64,000 nucleotides of DNA from Nocardia fluminea. Lineage in GTDB: Bacteria > Actinomycetota > Actinomycetes > Mycobacteriales > Mycobacteriaceae. The notes beneath the pieces were generated by a model. The model saw only the letters and a list, made by a program, of their open reading frames with translations. It had not been told where the DNA came from and did not search any database. Positions 1 through 9,015 of this stretch are shown here, piece by piece; position 1 is the stretch's first letter; each line of letters opens with the position of its first letter. The position numbers were made by a program, and so were the translations under genes. The DNA lies in the NCBI RefSeq assembly GCF_002846365.1, contig NZ_PJMW01000001.1, forward strand, positions 744,001-808,000, read 5' to 3'.

Positions 1-1069
1 TCGAATACGCCATCAGTTGGCCCGCCTCGGCATCGCGCAGGTGTCGCTGGATCGGCGACTGCCGCAGATAGCCCGATGCCCCACCCACGCGCACACCCAA
101 CTGCGCGACGTCCACGGCCACCTTGTTCGCCAGATACTTCGCCCGCGACAGTGTGGAGAAGAAGGCAGGGCTCGCGCTGTCGGCCTCGCGCAGCCCCTGG
201 TCGTAGAGGGCGTGCGCGGCGGCGAGCCGAACCTGCACGTCGGCGACCTCGTGCTGCACCCACTGCTGCTCGGCCAGCGGCTTGCCCAGGATCATCCGCG
301 ACCGGGCATGCGCGACCAACGCGGCGAGCGCCGCGTCGGCGATGCCGAGGGAGATGGCGGGCAGTCCGGCCGGGATCACCGCGAAGTCACCCGGTCCCGG
401 TGCGCGACCGCGGTACTCGGCGCGCAACACGGTGTTGTCGAAGGCCAGCAGTTGACTGCGGGTGGCACGCAAGCCGAGGGTGTCCCAGATCGGGATGATC
501 GACACGGACTCGTCCGGTATCACTGCGAAGAACGTCGGCGCCCCCGAGACCAGCGCGTTCACCAGCAGGTAGTCCGCGATCTCGCTACCGGAGACAAACC
601 GCTTCGCACCGGTGAGCGACCAGCCGCCCGCCACGGGTTCGGCCACCTGCTGCGGCTGCAGAAACCGGTTCCCGCTGCCCGGCTCGGACAACGCGTTGGC
701 GAACCGCTTACCCGCGAGGAACTCCTCGGCGAAGAACGACCCGGCCGAGTCGCCGGTCAGCTCCGCCAACGCGACGCCCGCACCAGCGTGCATCACCCAG
801 ATCGTCGCGATAGACGGATCGGCCTTCGCCAGGATCCGCACCACGGCCCCGAACGACTGATAACTCAATCCGAGCCCACCCACCCGCCGAGGCAACACCG
901 CCCGATCAACCCCGGCGTCGTGCAGCGCGTTCAACCCCACGACCGGAATCTCGGCCCGCTCGTCATAGCCGGCGGCATCGGCGGCAAATCCCACCGCCAG
1001 TTCGGCCACCCGATCCAGAACCTCGTGTTCGCCCACCCCCTGCGACGACCCGACCTGCGCGCTGCTCAC
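1..1069 (-). CDS. Acyl-CoA dehydrogenase-fold flavoprotein (DszC/SfnB-like), 3' end outside window
   Basis: The minus strand stays open from a GTG start at 1069 to the window edge, with GGAGGG a few bases upstream of the start. The translation begins MSSAQVGSSQGVGEHEV and shows ACAD landmarks: an LPRRVGGLGLSYQSFG N-terminal helical stretch, ALSEPGSGNRF and SLTGAKRFVSGSEIADY in the middle beta domain, and LGVRVGGASGY with RDAEAGQLMAYS near the C-terminus. Alpha-helical C-terminal motifs of this sort are shared by FMNH2-dependent monooxygenases such as DszC/SfnB and by true acyl-CoA dehydrogenases, so the reaction is not settled. About 356 residues are visible. The protein is incomplete only because of the window boundary. 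Confidence 0.85.
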   Translation of the reverse strand, partial: MSSAQVGSSQGVGEHEVLDRVAELAVGFAADAAGYDERAEIPVVGLNALHDAGVDRAVLPRRVGGLGLSYQSFGAVVRILAKADPSIATIWVMHAGAGVALAELTGDSAGSFFAEEFLAGKRFANALSEPGSGNRFLQPQQVAEPVAGGWSLTGAKRFVSGSEIADYLLVNALVSGAPTFFAVIPDESVSIIPIWDTLGLRATRSQLLAFDNTVLRAEYRGRAPGPGDFAVIPAGLPAISLGIADAALAALVAHARSRMILGKPLAEQQWVQHEVADVQVRLAAAHALYDQGLREADSASPAFFSTLSRAKYLANKVAVDVAQLGVRVGGASGYLRQSPIQRHLRDAEAGQLMAYS

Positions 1070-1351
1070 GAATTACCCTCCGCTCGACAGGAATTCGATC
1101 ACCGCCGCGATACCTGCGGAGATCACCCGACCAGAATACGCAGCCCGACGCGCTGCGCTCCGAGATCGGATTGATCATTGCGCGCATCCCATCGACACAG
1201 TGCCGACAACCTCGCCAACTGATTTCGCTCGCGCTCTTGCGTCGCCACAGGCCGAATGCCATATACTATCAAATATATTTTGGATTCGATGGGGCGTCCA
1301 ACGTCCCGTCAACATGTCGTCCATGCCAGGCATGGAGGGAAGCGAGAGACC

Positions 1352-2251
1352 ATGTTGCGTTTTGACGGGAAGGTCGCCATAGTCACGGGCGGCGGCCGGG
1401 GGCTCGGCCGCTCGCACGCGCTGCTGCTGGCCTCACGGGGAGCATCGGTCGTGGTCAACGACTTCGGATCTTCCGCCGCCGGGCAAGGCTCCGATACCTC
1501 TCCGGCCGACGACGTGGTCTCCGAAATCATCGCGGCGGGCGGCAAGGCCATCGCCAACTACGACAACGTGTCGACCGGCGCGGAGGCGATCGTGCAGACC
1601 GCGATCGACGCCTTCGGACGTCTCGACATCGTCGTGAACAATGCCGGCATCAATCACATGACACCGTTCGGCCCGGAGGCGATCGAGGGCATTCGCCAGC
1701 ACATCGAGGTCAACTTCCTCGGCACCGCGGCCGTGACGGCCGCCGCATGGCCCCATCTCATCGCCTCGGGCGCGGGGCGAGTGGTCAACACCGCTTCGCC
1801 GACGCTGGTCGGCTTCGAACTGCAGAGCGCCTACGTAGCATCCAAGGGCGCCGTCTTCTCGTTCACCCGCACCCTCGCCATGGAGGCGCTCAAAGTCGGC
1901 ATCCGGGTGAACGCGGTCGCCCCTACCGCCTACACGCGAATGGCGGCGGAAGCGGAGATCCCCGACGATCTCAAGAAGAAGCTCGAGGCCACGATGACCA
2001 CCGCGATGGTCTCCCCGACGGTGGCCTACCTCGCGCACGAGGACTGTTCCATCACCGGTGAGACGCTGCTGAGCCAGGGCGGCTTGATGCAGCGCTTCGC
2101 GCTCACGATGAACAGCGGCTACACGAACGCCGAGGCGACTCCGGAGGACATCCAGGCGAACCTCGACGCGATCCTCGACGACGCCGGCAGCAAGGCGGTC
2201 GGCATCATCGGCACGGACAACGAGGGTTCGCTTCTCGACTTGTTCGACTGA
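1352..2251 (+). CDS. SDR-family oxidoreductase, MFE-2 3-hydroxyacyl-CoA dehydrogenase-like
   Basis: This 299-aa classical short-chain dehydrogenase has the Rossmann motif TGGGRGLGRS near residue 12, NNAG in mid-protein and the YVASK catalytic pair (Tyr161/Lys165). The sequence around the cofactor loop (SRGASVVVNDFG) resembles the (3R)-hydroxyacyl-CoA dehydrogenase module of peroxisomal multifunctional enzyme type 2, so a 3-hydroxyacyl-CoA or related alcohol is a reasonable substrate guess. An upstream in-frame ATG at 1256 would add 32 residues unlike the family. The ATG at 1352 follows GGAGGG and places the fold at the N-terminus, so I chose it. The gene is divergent from the flavoprotein at the window start and ends before a strong hairpin. 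Confidence 0.85.
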   Translation: MLRFDGKVAIVTGGGRGLGRSHALLLASRGASVVVNDFGSSAAGQGSDTSPADDVVSEIIAAGGKAIANYDNVSTGAEAIVQTAIDAFGRLDIVVNNAGINHMTPFGPEAIEGIRQHIEVNFLGTAAVTAAAWPHLIASGAGRVVNTASPTLVGFELQSAYVASKGAVFSFTRTLAMEALKVGIRVNAVAPTAYTRMAAEAEIPDDLKKKLEATMTTAMVSPTVAYLAHEDCSITGETLLSQGGLMQRFALTMNSGYTNAEATPEDIQANLDAILDDAGSKAVGIIGTDNEGSLLDLFD

Positions 2252-2358
2252 GCCCCATCGACACCGGACTTCCCGAGCCCGCCTGCAACGCGGGCGTTGG
2301 CTCTCCAGCTGCCAGGATGCAGCAATCACTGAAACCCTCAGCATTCGTGAGGTGATGC

Positions 2359-2395
2359 GGCTCGCCTCGACCGGTCGAACCGGCCGAGGCGAGCC
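2359..2395. terminator. Hairpin between convergent SDR and TetR genes
   Basis: An 11-bp perfect stem (GGCTCGCCTCG at 2359-2369 with CGAGGCGAGCC at 2385-2395) lies in the 294-bp gap between the convergent genes ending at 2251 and 2546. It is likely a bidirectional terminator, although no long T-run follows. I see no gene in the rest of the gap. Confidence 0.55.
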
Positions 2396-2545
2396 TTCCC
2401 CGTGCACCCTCGCGCCGCCGCCACGTCGCGGGGGCAGGACCCATCCTAGGCGCTTCGGCCTCTCGCGCACCGGAGCCGCGCCCATCCGTCCTCGAAGACG
2501 ATTTGTGAAACCCGGTGCGGCTCAAAGACAAGTAGCGCCCCTCGA

Positions 2546-3217
2546 TCAGCTCGATTGCGCGCCAGGGCGATAGGCGCGGACGACGAGGTGTGCGGCCTCG
2601 GTGCAGATCGTCTCGGCGTCGGCGGCACGGAGTGGGATCGTGCCGTACATCGAGGCGTGCAGACCCTGCTGGACGAGCAGGGAGACGAACTGCCGGGCGG
2701 CGGTTGCCGGGTCCTCGACGTCGAGCTCACCGCGTTCACCGCGGCGACGCAGCAGGTCCGCGATCTGCGCGACGAGTTGTTTCGGTTCGCCGTCGGCGCA
2801 GGCAGGGCGCAGGGACGGGATGCGAGCGACCTCGCTGATGACCAGCCGGCGCAGCGCGGAGGCGCGCTCGTCGAGCAGGACCCGCAGGACGAGCCGGCCG
2901 ATCTCGACGAGGGCGGTGGTGGCGTCGAGGTCGTCGGCCTTGTCCGGCCCGGTGATATCTGTGCCGAAATTCGCGGCGACTCGGCTGCGTTCGTCGTCCA
3001 CGGCGGCCAGGAACAGGGTCTGTTTGTCGCCGAAGTGGTTGTAGGCGGTCTGTTTCGCCACGCCGGCTCGTTCGGCGATCACGTCGAGGGTCGCTCGCTC
3101 GTAGCCGTCTCGCAGGAACGTATCGATCGCGGCGTCGAGGATGGCTCGGCGCTTCCCCGGGTCGCCGCCGTGCGGGCGGCCACCGGATCCACTCGATCGT
3201 ATGGCCGATGTCGACAT
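2546..3217 (-). CDS. TetR/AcrR-family transcriptional regulator
   Basis: This 223-aa protein has an N-terminal helix-turn-helix of TetR type (RAILDAAIDTFLRDGYERATL, then IAERAGVAKQTAYNHFGDK) and a helical ligand-binding C-terminal domain (AATTARQFVSLLVQQGL-like region, ending RAYRPGAQSS). It is transcribed divergently from the RutE-like reductase gene at 3340. The intergenic region holds inverted repeats that could be its operator. By position it probably represses the downstream operon containing the A-T-TE enzyme. The ligand cannot be read from the sequence. Confidence 0.88.
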   Translation of the reverse strand: MSTSAIRSSGSGGRPHGGDPGKRRAILDAAIDTFLRDGYERATLDVIAERAGVAKQTAYNHFGDKQTLFLAAVDDERSRVAANFGTDITGPDKADDLDATTALVEIGRLVLRVLLDERASALRRLVISEVARIPSLRPACADGEPKQLVAQIADLLRRRGERGELDVEDPATAARQFVSLLVQQGLHASMYGTIPLRAADAETICTEAAHLVVRAYRPGAQSS

Positions 3218-3273
3218 GTCCGTGTGCGCCTTTCTCGGCGAGTGATCCGGGTCACCAACAGTACGGGTGGACG

Positions 3274-3314
3274 AGTCAGTCTATCTACTATTTACTGGAC
3301 TGGACTGACTAGTC
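3274..3314. promoter_or_regulatory. Inverted repeats in TetR/reductase divergent promoter
   Basis: AGTCAGTC at 3274-3281 is the reverse complement of GACTGACT at 3303-3310, and the 8-bp palindrome GACTAGTC overlaps the second arm (3307-3314). The position just before the start at 3340 and between divergent genes fits an operator for the TetR protein. This is an inference from symmetry only. Confidence 0.4.
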
Positions 3315-3339
3315 TAATCAACTCACCCTGGAGGGTTTC

Positions 3340-3951
3340 ATGGCGGCGACGGTATCGACCGAGCAGCTGGCACTGGACGCGGCAGCGCAGGACTTGTTGT
3401 TCCGCACCGCTCGCACGGCCAACACCTTCACCGACGAGCCGGTGACCGACGACCAGTTCCGTGCCATCTACGAACTGGTGAAATTCGGGCCGACCTCCAT
3501 GAACCAGCAACCCCTGCGCGGTGTCCTCGTGCGCTCCTACCAGGCAAGGTCGCGCCTGGTCGAGGCGATGACGGATCGCAACAAGGACAAGACCGCGCAG
3601 GCGCCGCTGGTGGTCGTTCTCGGGGCCGACCTCGACTTCCACGACGAGCTGCCCAAACTGGTTCCCTTCATGGAGAACCCACAGAACGTCTTCGCCGACC
3701 CGGCGGTGCGCGAGAAGTCGGCCACCTTCAACGCGGCACTGCAGGTGGCGTACCTGATCATCGGAATCCGGGCCGCGGGTCTCGCGGCAGGCCCGATGGT
3801 CGGATTCGACGCCGACGCGATCGCCCGGGAGTTCTTTCCCGACGGCAGGCACGCACCGCTGTGCGTCATCAACATCGGACACCCAGGCCCGGACGCCTGG
3901 ATGGGCCGCCTCCCCCGGCTGGAGTACGACGAGGTCTTCGGCACTGCCTGA
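3340..3951 (+). CDS. Nitroreductase-family protein, malonic semialdehyde reductase (RutE)-like
   Basis: This 203-aa protein belongs to the FMN-dependent nitroreductase family, in the group usually annotated as malonic semialdehyde reductase (RutE/HadB). Visible landmarks are VTDDQFRAIYELVKFGPTSM with the following NQQPLRG in the FMN-binding region, AAGLAAGPMVGFDADA, REFFPDGRHAPLCVINIG and the C-terminal RLPRLEYDEV. A GGAG box (CCTGGAGGGTTTC) precedes the ATG. It is the first gene after the divergent TetR gene, and only 42 bp separate it from the A-T-TE gene, so it may be co-transcribed with a biosynthetic operon. The true substrate in that setting is unknown. Confidence 0.82.
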   Translation: MAATVSTEQLALDAAAQDLLFRTARTANTFTDEPVTDDQFRAIYELVKFGPTSMNQQPLRGVLVRSYQARSRLVEAMTDRNKDKTAQAPLVVVLGADLDFHDELPKLVPFMENPQNVFADPAVREKSATFNAALQVAYLIIGIRAAGLAAGPMVGFDADAIAREFFPDGRHAPLCVINIGHPGPDAWMGRLPRLEYDEVFGTA

Positions 3952-3993
3952 ACAACGCGGTTCGCCGCACGTCTGATCAGTGGTTAGGTGAAA

Positions 3994-6780
3994 ATGACTG
4001 CTACATCGATTCTTTCGACGGTGCCTGTACCGCACGCGGTACGCGATGCCGAGTCGGTACCACAAATTCTCCTGCATGCCGCGCGCCATCATCCGACCAG
4101 TGGCACGACCTATCTGCGACGCACCGGCGGCGCGCCCGCGGTGCGGGTGCATCGTTCCTATCCACAACTGCTCGACGACGCCTTGCGACTGACCGGTGCT
4201 CTGCGCGACCAAGGGCTGCGACCACAGTCGAAAGTCGTTCTCCTGCTCGATGATCACGAAGACTTCGTCACCGTGTTGTGGGCATGTTTCCTCGGCGGGT
4301 TCGTCCCGTGCCCCATGGTCGCCCAACCCGCCGATCCCACGCGGTGGGCAGGCGCATTGCGCCACGTCGACGAACTGCTCGAAGGGCCCTTGGTGGTGAC
4401 ATCGCTCGCGATGCGCGACACCATGCCCGCCGTAGCGGGATCGGCGTCAGTGACAGTGGAATCCCTGCGGACGGGCGAACACCCACCGTTCGTGCACCAG
4501 GCGGCGCCCGGCGACCTCGCGTTGATGGTGCTCACGTCCGGATCCACCGGAAACGCCAAAGCCGTGTCGCTCACCCATGGCAACCTGCTCAGCTCCATGG
4601 CCGCCAAGTCGGCGGTCCAGCAACTCACCCCGCGCGACATCACCTTCAACTGGATCTCGTTCGATCACGTCGCGGCGCTGCTGGAAACGCATCTGCTTCC
4701 GCTGTATTGCGGAGCGCACCAGATCCATGCTCCGAGCGAGATCGTCGCCGACGACCCGATGCAGTTCCTGCGGATCATCTCCCGACACCGGGTGACCATG
4801 ACCTTCACGCCGAATTTTCTTCTCGGTCAGCTGAATGCGTTGTTCGACCCCGACAGCGACGCGCTCGATCTCACCTGCCTGCGGCACATCGTGAGCGGCG
4901 GCGAGGCCAATGTGGTCGCGACCGGACAGAAGTTCTTGCAGACCTTCGCCGCCTGCGGTCTGGACGAGGCCGCGTTGTGGCCGGCGTTCGGGATGACCGA
5001 GACCTGCGCGGGCAGCATCTACAATCGTGACTTCCCCGCTGCCGACGCCGGTCGGGAATTCGCCGCTGTCGGACATCCCGTGCCGCGATTACAGGTGCGG
5101 GTCGCCGATGAGGAAGACCGCTCGCTCCCCGACGGTGCGACCGGCGAGGTGCAACTGCGCGGCCCGATGGTCACCCACGGCTACTTCAACAACGCGGAGG
5201 CCACCCGCACGGCGTTCACCGCCGACGGCTGGTTCCGCACCGGCGATCTCGGGCGGCTGGCCGAGGGCAGGCTGACACTTGTCGGGCGCAGCAAGGACAG
5301 CATCATCGTCAACGGCGTGAACTATTTCAGCCACGAGATCGAGACGGCGATCGAGGAACTCGACGGCATCTCGCCCGGCTGTGTCGCCGCGTTCCCGACG
5401 CGGCGACCCGGCAGTGACACCGAACAGCTCGTGATCGCCGTCCACACCGACGCCGCGGCCGACGAAGCCGGGCTGCATCGCCTGCTGACCGCCGTGCGTT
5501 CCACGGTCGTGTTGCTGTGCGGGTTCCGGCCCGGATTCATCCTTCCGCTGGACAAGGCGGATTTTCCCAAGACGAGTCTGGGCAAGACCCTGCGGCCACG
5601 TATGCGGCAACGGCTCGAATCAGGCGGCTACGACCGGGTCATCGCCGATACCGCGGCTGTCACAACTCGTCAGCTCGGCGGATACTCGGCACCGGAGGGG
5701 AATACCGAGTCGATCCTGGCCGACATCTACGCCGAACTGTTCGATCTTCCGGTGGCCGAAATCAGCGTCACGGCAAGCTTTTTCGACCTCGGCGGCACCT
5801 CGCTCGACATTCTTCGACTGCAGCAGCAGATCGCACGCCACTTCGAGGTGGCCACTCTGCCGATCATCGCGATCCTGACCGCGCCCTCGGTACGGGAGCT
5901 GGCCGCCATCGTCGACGGCGGCGGCGACGGACCGCGCCGATACGACCCGATCGTGGCGTTGCAGACCAGTGGCGACAAGACGCCCCTGTTCTGTGTCCAC
6001 CCCGGCGTCGGTGAGGTCCTCGTCTTCGTCAACCTCGCGAAGTACTTCGTCGGCGATCGTCCGTTCTACGCGCTGCGCGCCCGCGGATTCAACAGCGGTG
6101 AGGAGCCGTTCCACACCTTCGACGAGATGGTCGATATCTATCTGAGTGCCATTCGCCGACGGCAACCGCACGGACCGTACGCCCTCGCCGGCTATTCCTT
6201 CGGTGCCGCAGTGGCTTTCGAGATCGCCAAGCGGCTCGAGTCAGAGGGCGAGCGGGTCGATTTCCTCGGCAGCTTCAACCTGCCGCCGCATATCAAGTAC
6301 CGCATGGACGAACTCGACTTCACCGAGACCGCGGCGAATCTGGCGATGTTCCTCGACCTGATCAGCAAGCGGCAGGCCGCCGAATTACCCGCCGAGCTGC
6401 GCGCACTGCCCAAGAGTCAGCAACTCGCGCGCCTGATCGAACTCGCCCCACCGGAACGGATCGCCGAACTCGACCTGGACCTGACGAAGTTCACGGCCTG
6501 GGCCGAGCTCGCCGACGGGCTCACCGGCCTCGGCCGCACCTATGCGCCCAGTGGCGCCGTGCGCTCGATGAGCGTGTTCTGCGCGGTTCCCCTGCGCGGC
6601 ACCAAACAGGACTGGATCGACAACGAACTCAGCCGGTGGGACGAGTTCACCACCGAGCCGAACCGCTACCTCGACGTCCCCGGCGAGCACTACACGCTGA
6701 TGGGGCCACGGCACGTCACCGCGTTCCAGTCCGTTCTGCGCGCAGAACTCGACCGGGCACTCGCCGACGCCGACCGATAG
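3994..6780 (+). CDS. A-T-TE synthetase, quinone/furanone synthetase-like
   Basis: This 928-aa protein reads as adenylation, thiolation and thioesterase domains with no condensation domain. The adenylation part carries [18 protein letters not shown] (about residues 180-197), [14 protein letters not shown] and the A10 lysine in [11 protein letters not shown] (Lys531). The carrier domain has DLGGTSLD with the phosphopantetheine serine at 603. The thioesterase has GYSFG with Ser735 and GEHYTLMG with His899. The stretches [20 protein letters not shown] and [18 protein letters not shown] resemble fungal and Ralstonia arylpyruvate-dimerising synthetases (atromentin/terrequinone/ralfuranone type), so an aryl-alpha-keto acid is a plausible substrate. 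That is inference. AGGTGA precedes the ATG at 3994. A GTG two codons earlier is possible. Confidence 0.85.
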   Translation: MTATSILSTVPVPHAVRDAESVPQILLHAARHHPTSGTTYLRRTGGAPAVRVHRSYPQLLDDALRLTGALRDQGLRPQSKVVLLLDDHEDFVTVLWACFLGGFVPCPMVAQPADPTRWAGALRHVDELLEGPLVVTSLAMRDTMPAVAGSASVTVESLRTGEHPPFVHQAAPGDLALMVLTSGSTGNAKAVSLTHGNLLSSMAAKSAVQQLTPRDITFNWISFDHVAALLETHLLPLYCGAHQIHAPSEIVADDPMQFLRIISRHRVTMTFTPNFLLGQLNALFDPDSDALDLTCLRHIVSGGEANVVATGQKFLQTFAACGLDEAALWPAFGMTETCAGSIYNRDFPAADAGREFAAVGHPVPRLQVRVADEEDRSLPDGATGEVQLRGPMVTHGYFNNAEATRTAFTADGWFRTGDLGRLAEGRLTLVGRSKDSIIVNGVNYFSHEIETAIEELDGISPGCVAAFPTRRPGSDTEQLVIAVHTDAAADEAGLHRLLTAVRSTVVLLCGFRPGFILPLDKADFPKTSLGKTLRPRMRQRLESGGYDRVIADTAAVTTRQLGGYSAPEGNTESILADIYAELFDLPVAEISVTASFFDLGGTSLDILRLQQQIARHFEVATLPIIAILTAPSVRELAAIVDGGGDGPRRYDPIVALQTSGDKTPLFCVHPGVGEVLVFVNLAKYFVGDRPFYALRARGFNSGEEPFHTFDEMVDIYLSAIRRRQPHGPYALAGYSFGAAVAFEIAKRLESEGERVDFLGSFNLPPHIKYRMDELDFTETAANLAMFLDLISKRQAAELPAELRALPKSQQLARLIELAPPERIAELDLDLTKFTAWAELADGLTGLGRTYAPSGAVRSMSVFCAVPLRGTKQDWIDNELSRWDEFTTEPNRYLDVPGEHYTLMGPRHVTAFQSVLRAELDRALADADR

Positions 6781-6791
6781 GGAGAAACACG

Positions 6792-7727
6792 TTGCACGGC
6801 AAGAAGATTCTGATCACCGGCGGGACCGGTCAGGTAGCCCGCCCCGTCGCCGAGGCGCTCGCCGCACACAACGAGGTCTGGTGTCTGGGCCGCTTCGGAA
6901 CACCGGGTGTCGAAGCGGAACTGCGCGCGGTCGGTGTGATCACCCGCCATTGGGATATGAACGACACCACCGTCGCGGTCTACGAGCAGTTGCCCACCGA
7001 TTTCACCCATGTGCTGCACTCCGCGGTCCATCGCGGGGACGGCAGCGATTTCGAGGACGCGCTCGGCATCAATTCCACCGCCTGCGCGCGGCTCATGACA
7101 CACTGCCGCAGCGCCGAGTCGTTCCTGTTCGTCTCGACCGGCGCGCTGTATAAACGACAGACCCTCGACCACGCCTATCGCGAATCCGACCCGATCGACG
7201 GCGTCGCCGACTGGCTGCCCACCTACCCGGTCGGCAAGATCGCCGCCGAAGGCACCGTGCGGGCGATGGCCAACGTGCTCGAACTGCCCACCACGATCGC
7301 CCGGCTCAACATCGCCTACGGTCCCGGCGGGTACGGCGGTGTGCCGATGCTGTACTTCCAGCGGATGCTGGCCGGGGAACCGATTCCGGTTCCGCTGGAG
7401 GGGCAGAACTGGTGTTCGCTGCTCTATACCGACGATCTCGTCGCCCACGTTCCCGAGTTGTGGAACGCGGCGTCGGTGCCGGCGAGGGTCGTCAACTGGG
7501 GTGGTGACGAATCGGTGGGCATCACCGACTGCGTGCGCTACCTCGAAGAACTCAGCGGCATCGAGGCGAAACTCGTCCCGGCCGAGGTGACCCGCGAGAC
7601 CTACCAGTTCGATCCCGAGCTGCGTCGTTCCATCACCGGCCCGTGCACGGTCGACTGGCGCGACGGTATCCGTCGCACCCTCGCCGCTCACCACCCGGCA
7701 CACGTGCGGCAGGTGATGCCGTCATGA
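6792..7727 (+). CDS. NAD-dependent epimerase/dehydratase-family protein
   Basis: This 311-aa extended SDR begins [19 protein letters not shown], with the nucleotide-binding TGGTGQV motif at residues 9-15. It also has the SAVHRGDG region, an STGALYK stretch followed by a YPVGK-type catalytic Tyr/Lys pair, and [13 protein letters not shown], typical of NDP-sugar epimerases and reductases. The start is a TTG at 6792 directly after GGAGA, 11 bp downstream of the A-T-TE stop. It is clearly in the same operon and overlaps the next gene by 4 bp (ATGA). In this context it may reduce or modify the thioesterase product rather than a sugar. Confidence 0.8.
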   Translation: MHGKKILITGGTGQVARPVAEALAAHNEVWCLGRFGTPGVEAELRAVGVITRHWDMNDTTVAVYEQLPTDFTHVLHSAVHRGDGSDFEDALGINSTACARLMTHCRSAESFLFVSTGALYKRQTLDHAYRESDPIDGVADWLPTYPVGKIAAEGTVRAMANVLELPTTIARLNIAYGPGGYGGVPMLYFQRMLAGEPIPVPLEGQNWCSLLYTDDLVAHVPELWNAASVPARVVNWGGDESVGITDCVRYLEELSGIEAKLVPAEVTRETYQFDPELRRSITGPCTVDWRDGIRRTLAAHHPAHVRQVMPS

Positions 7728-8137
7728 GTAGCGCACCGGTGACGACGCCGAACATCGAGGCCATCCGCACGTCCTACGCCGGTTTCGCCTCGCGCGATAT
7801 CGGCAAGATCCTGTCCGTCATGCACGACGACGTGGAATGGGTCCATCCGGACGGCATGCACAAATACGGCCTGGGCGGAACCAAGATCGGCCACGACGGC
7901 ATCGAGCAGTTCCTCGCGCACGTTCCGTCGGTGCTCGGCGGCATGGCGCTCGATCCGGTCGAGTTCATCGAACAGAACGACCGGGTCATCGTTATGGGAA
8001 CGCGCCGGGTCACCGCCCGCAGCGGGACGGTCACCACCCTGCCGTTCCTGCATTCGTGGACCATGCGTCACGGCAAGGCCACGCGCATGGAAGACATCTT
8101 CGACACCGTGGCCTTCCACGCCGCGATCGAAAGCTGA
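7724..8137 (+). CDS. SnoaL/NTF2-like small protein
   Basis: This 137-aa protein has the cone-shaped NTF2/SnoaL fold signature: an N-terminal helix ([18 protein letters not shown]), then [11 protein letters not shown], an [13 protein letters not shown] helix and beta strands ending [17 protein letters not shown]. Members act as cyclases, isomerases or hydrolases, or bind ligands, and they are common tailoring enzymes in biosynthetic clusters. The start ATG overlaps the upstream stop (ATGA), which shows translational coupling. It is the last gene of the operon, followed by a strong terminator. The reaction is not predictable. Confidence 0.8.
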   Translation: MSSAPVTTPNIEAIRTSYAGFASRDIGKILSVMHDDVEWVHPDGMHKYGLGGTKIGHDGIEQFLAHVPSVLGGMALDPVEFIEQNDRVIVMGTRRVTARSGTVTTLPFLHSWTMRHGKATRMEDIFDTVAFHAAIES

Positions 8138-8144
8138 GACCACG

Positions 8145-8173
8145 CCGCGCCGTGGGTCTCACCCACGGCGCGG
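8145..8173 (+). terminator. Strong terminator after SnoaL-like gene
   Basis: A 13-bp perfect stem (CCGCGCCGTGGGT with ACCCACGGCGCGG) around a 3-nt CTC loop starts eight bases after the stop codon. It closes the operon that begins at 3340. Confidence 0.8.
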
Positions 8174-8338
8174 ACGTGCACTTGCGGCGGTCAATTGTCC
8201 AGTTCCGCTGCGGCATCTGTCATCGCAAGCTACCCTCCGGTTCGCCTACATCGGCGACGTCCGACACGTACCGTAGTAATCGGCTGTGTTCGTCGAATCC
8301 AGCCGTTGGTATCGAGTGGGTGTAGGAGTGAAGAGTCG

Positions 8339-8794
8339 GTGAGTCCTACGGTATCTGAGTCGGAGTTCGAGGATCTGTCCCGCCAGGCCGAGATCGACGG
8401 CACCGCACCGAGAGTCGGCGCGATCATCGATCGGGGCGGACAGGTACTACTACTGGAACGCCACGACACCGGCCCGATCAAGGCCCCGCTGAAACTTCCC
8501 GGCGCCACCGTGCTGCCGAGGGAATCGCTCGCCGAGGCAGTCGCCCGGGGCGTGCGCGAGGAAACGGGACTGGTCGTCACCGGGATCCGGCACCACGTCG
8601 GGGATTTCGACTACCTGTCCCCGGACGCGCACCCGGTTCGCCGTTTGCATTTCGCTGTCGACGTCGCGACAACCGACCCGATCCACCTCACCGCGCACGC
8701 CCGCTATTACTGGGCCCCCCTCGATGGTGAGCTGCGCGTGACATCGTCGATCCGCCGCATCCTCGATACCTACCGCAACCTCGTGCTCGGATGA
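8339..8794 (+). CDS. Nudix hydrolase-like protein with imperfect Nudix box
   Basis: This 151-aa protein has a Nudix fold: RVGAIIDRGGQVLLLERHD, LKLPGATVLPRESLAEA and REETGLVVTGIRHHVGDFDY. The Nudix box departs from GX5EX7REUXEEXGU: six residues separate the Gly and first Glu, and the RE dipeptide reads RG, although the REETG core with its metal-binding glutamates is kept. The GTG at 8339 follows GGAG with normal spacing. Longer in-frame starts upstream run through low-complexity sequence with no ribosome binding site. Nothing nearby indicates the nucleotide substrate. Confidence 0.75.
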   Translation: MSPTVSESEFEDLSRQAEIDGTAPRVGAIIDRGGQVLLLERHDTGPIKAPLKLPGATVLPRESLAEAVARGVREETGLVVTGIRHHVGDFDYLSPDAHPVRRLHFAVDVATTDPIHLTAHARYYWAPLDGELRVTSSIRRILDTYRNLVLG

Positions 8795-8879
8795 ATTCCA
8801 GAGCTCGATGCCGCTAACGGTCGGCGTCGGCACCGAAATCGACTGAGCAGTCCGGGCTTTCGCTGCAGATGACAGGCCT

Positions 8880-9012
8880 GCTCGGGGTACAGGCGATGCC
8901 CGACCAGGGCGCGGTCCGGCTCGGTGAGCAACCCGCGACGCTCGTAGCAGCGCAAGGTCTGCGCGTTCACCCCGGCAGCCGCGGCGAGCTCGCCGGAACG
9001 CAGTCGCGTGGC
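8880..9012 (-). pseudogene. MerR-family HTH remnant
   Basis: Reading on from the alkylsulfatase stop on the minus strand gives LRSGELAAAAGVNAQTLRCY, then ERRGLLTEPDR and GHRLYPEQ. This is a typical MerR-family winged-helix N-terminus. After that the similarity ends: the frame continues with arginine-rich sequence to a stop at 8770, and there is no dimerisation helix. There is also no proper start between the sulfatase stop and the HTH. I read it as a decayed fragment of a MerR gene that once followed the sulfatase. Confidence 0.6.
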
Positions 9013-9015
9013 GGA

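Noticed and set aside
17..1174. Long plus-strand open frame of 385 codons
   Set aside because: It is the antisense shadow of the flavoprotein gene. The minus strand has clear ACAD motifs and a good ribosome binding site.
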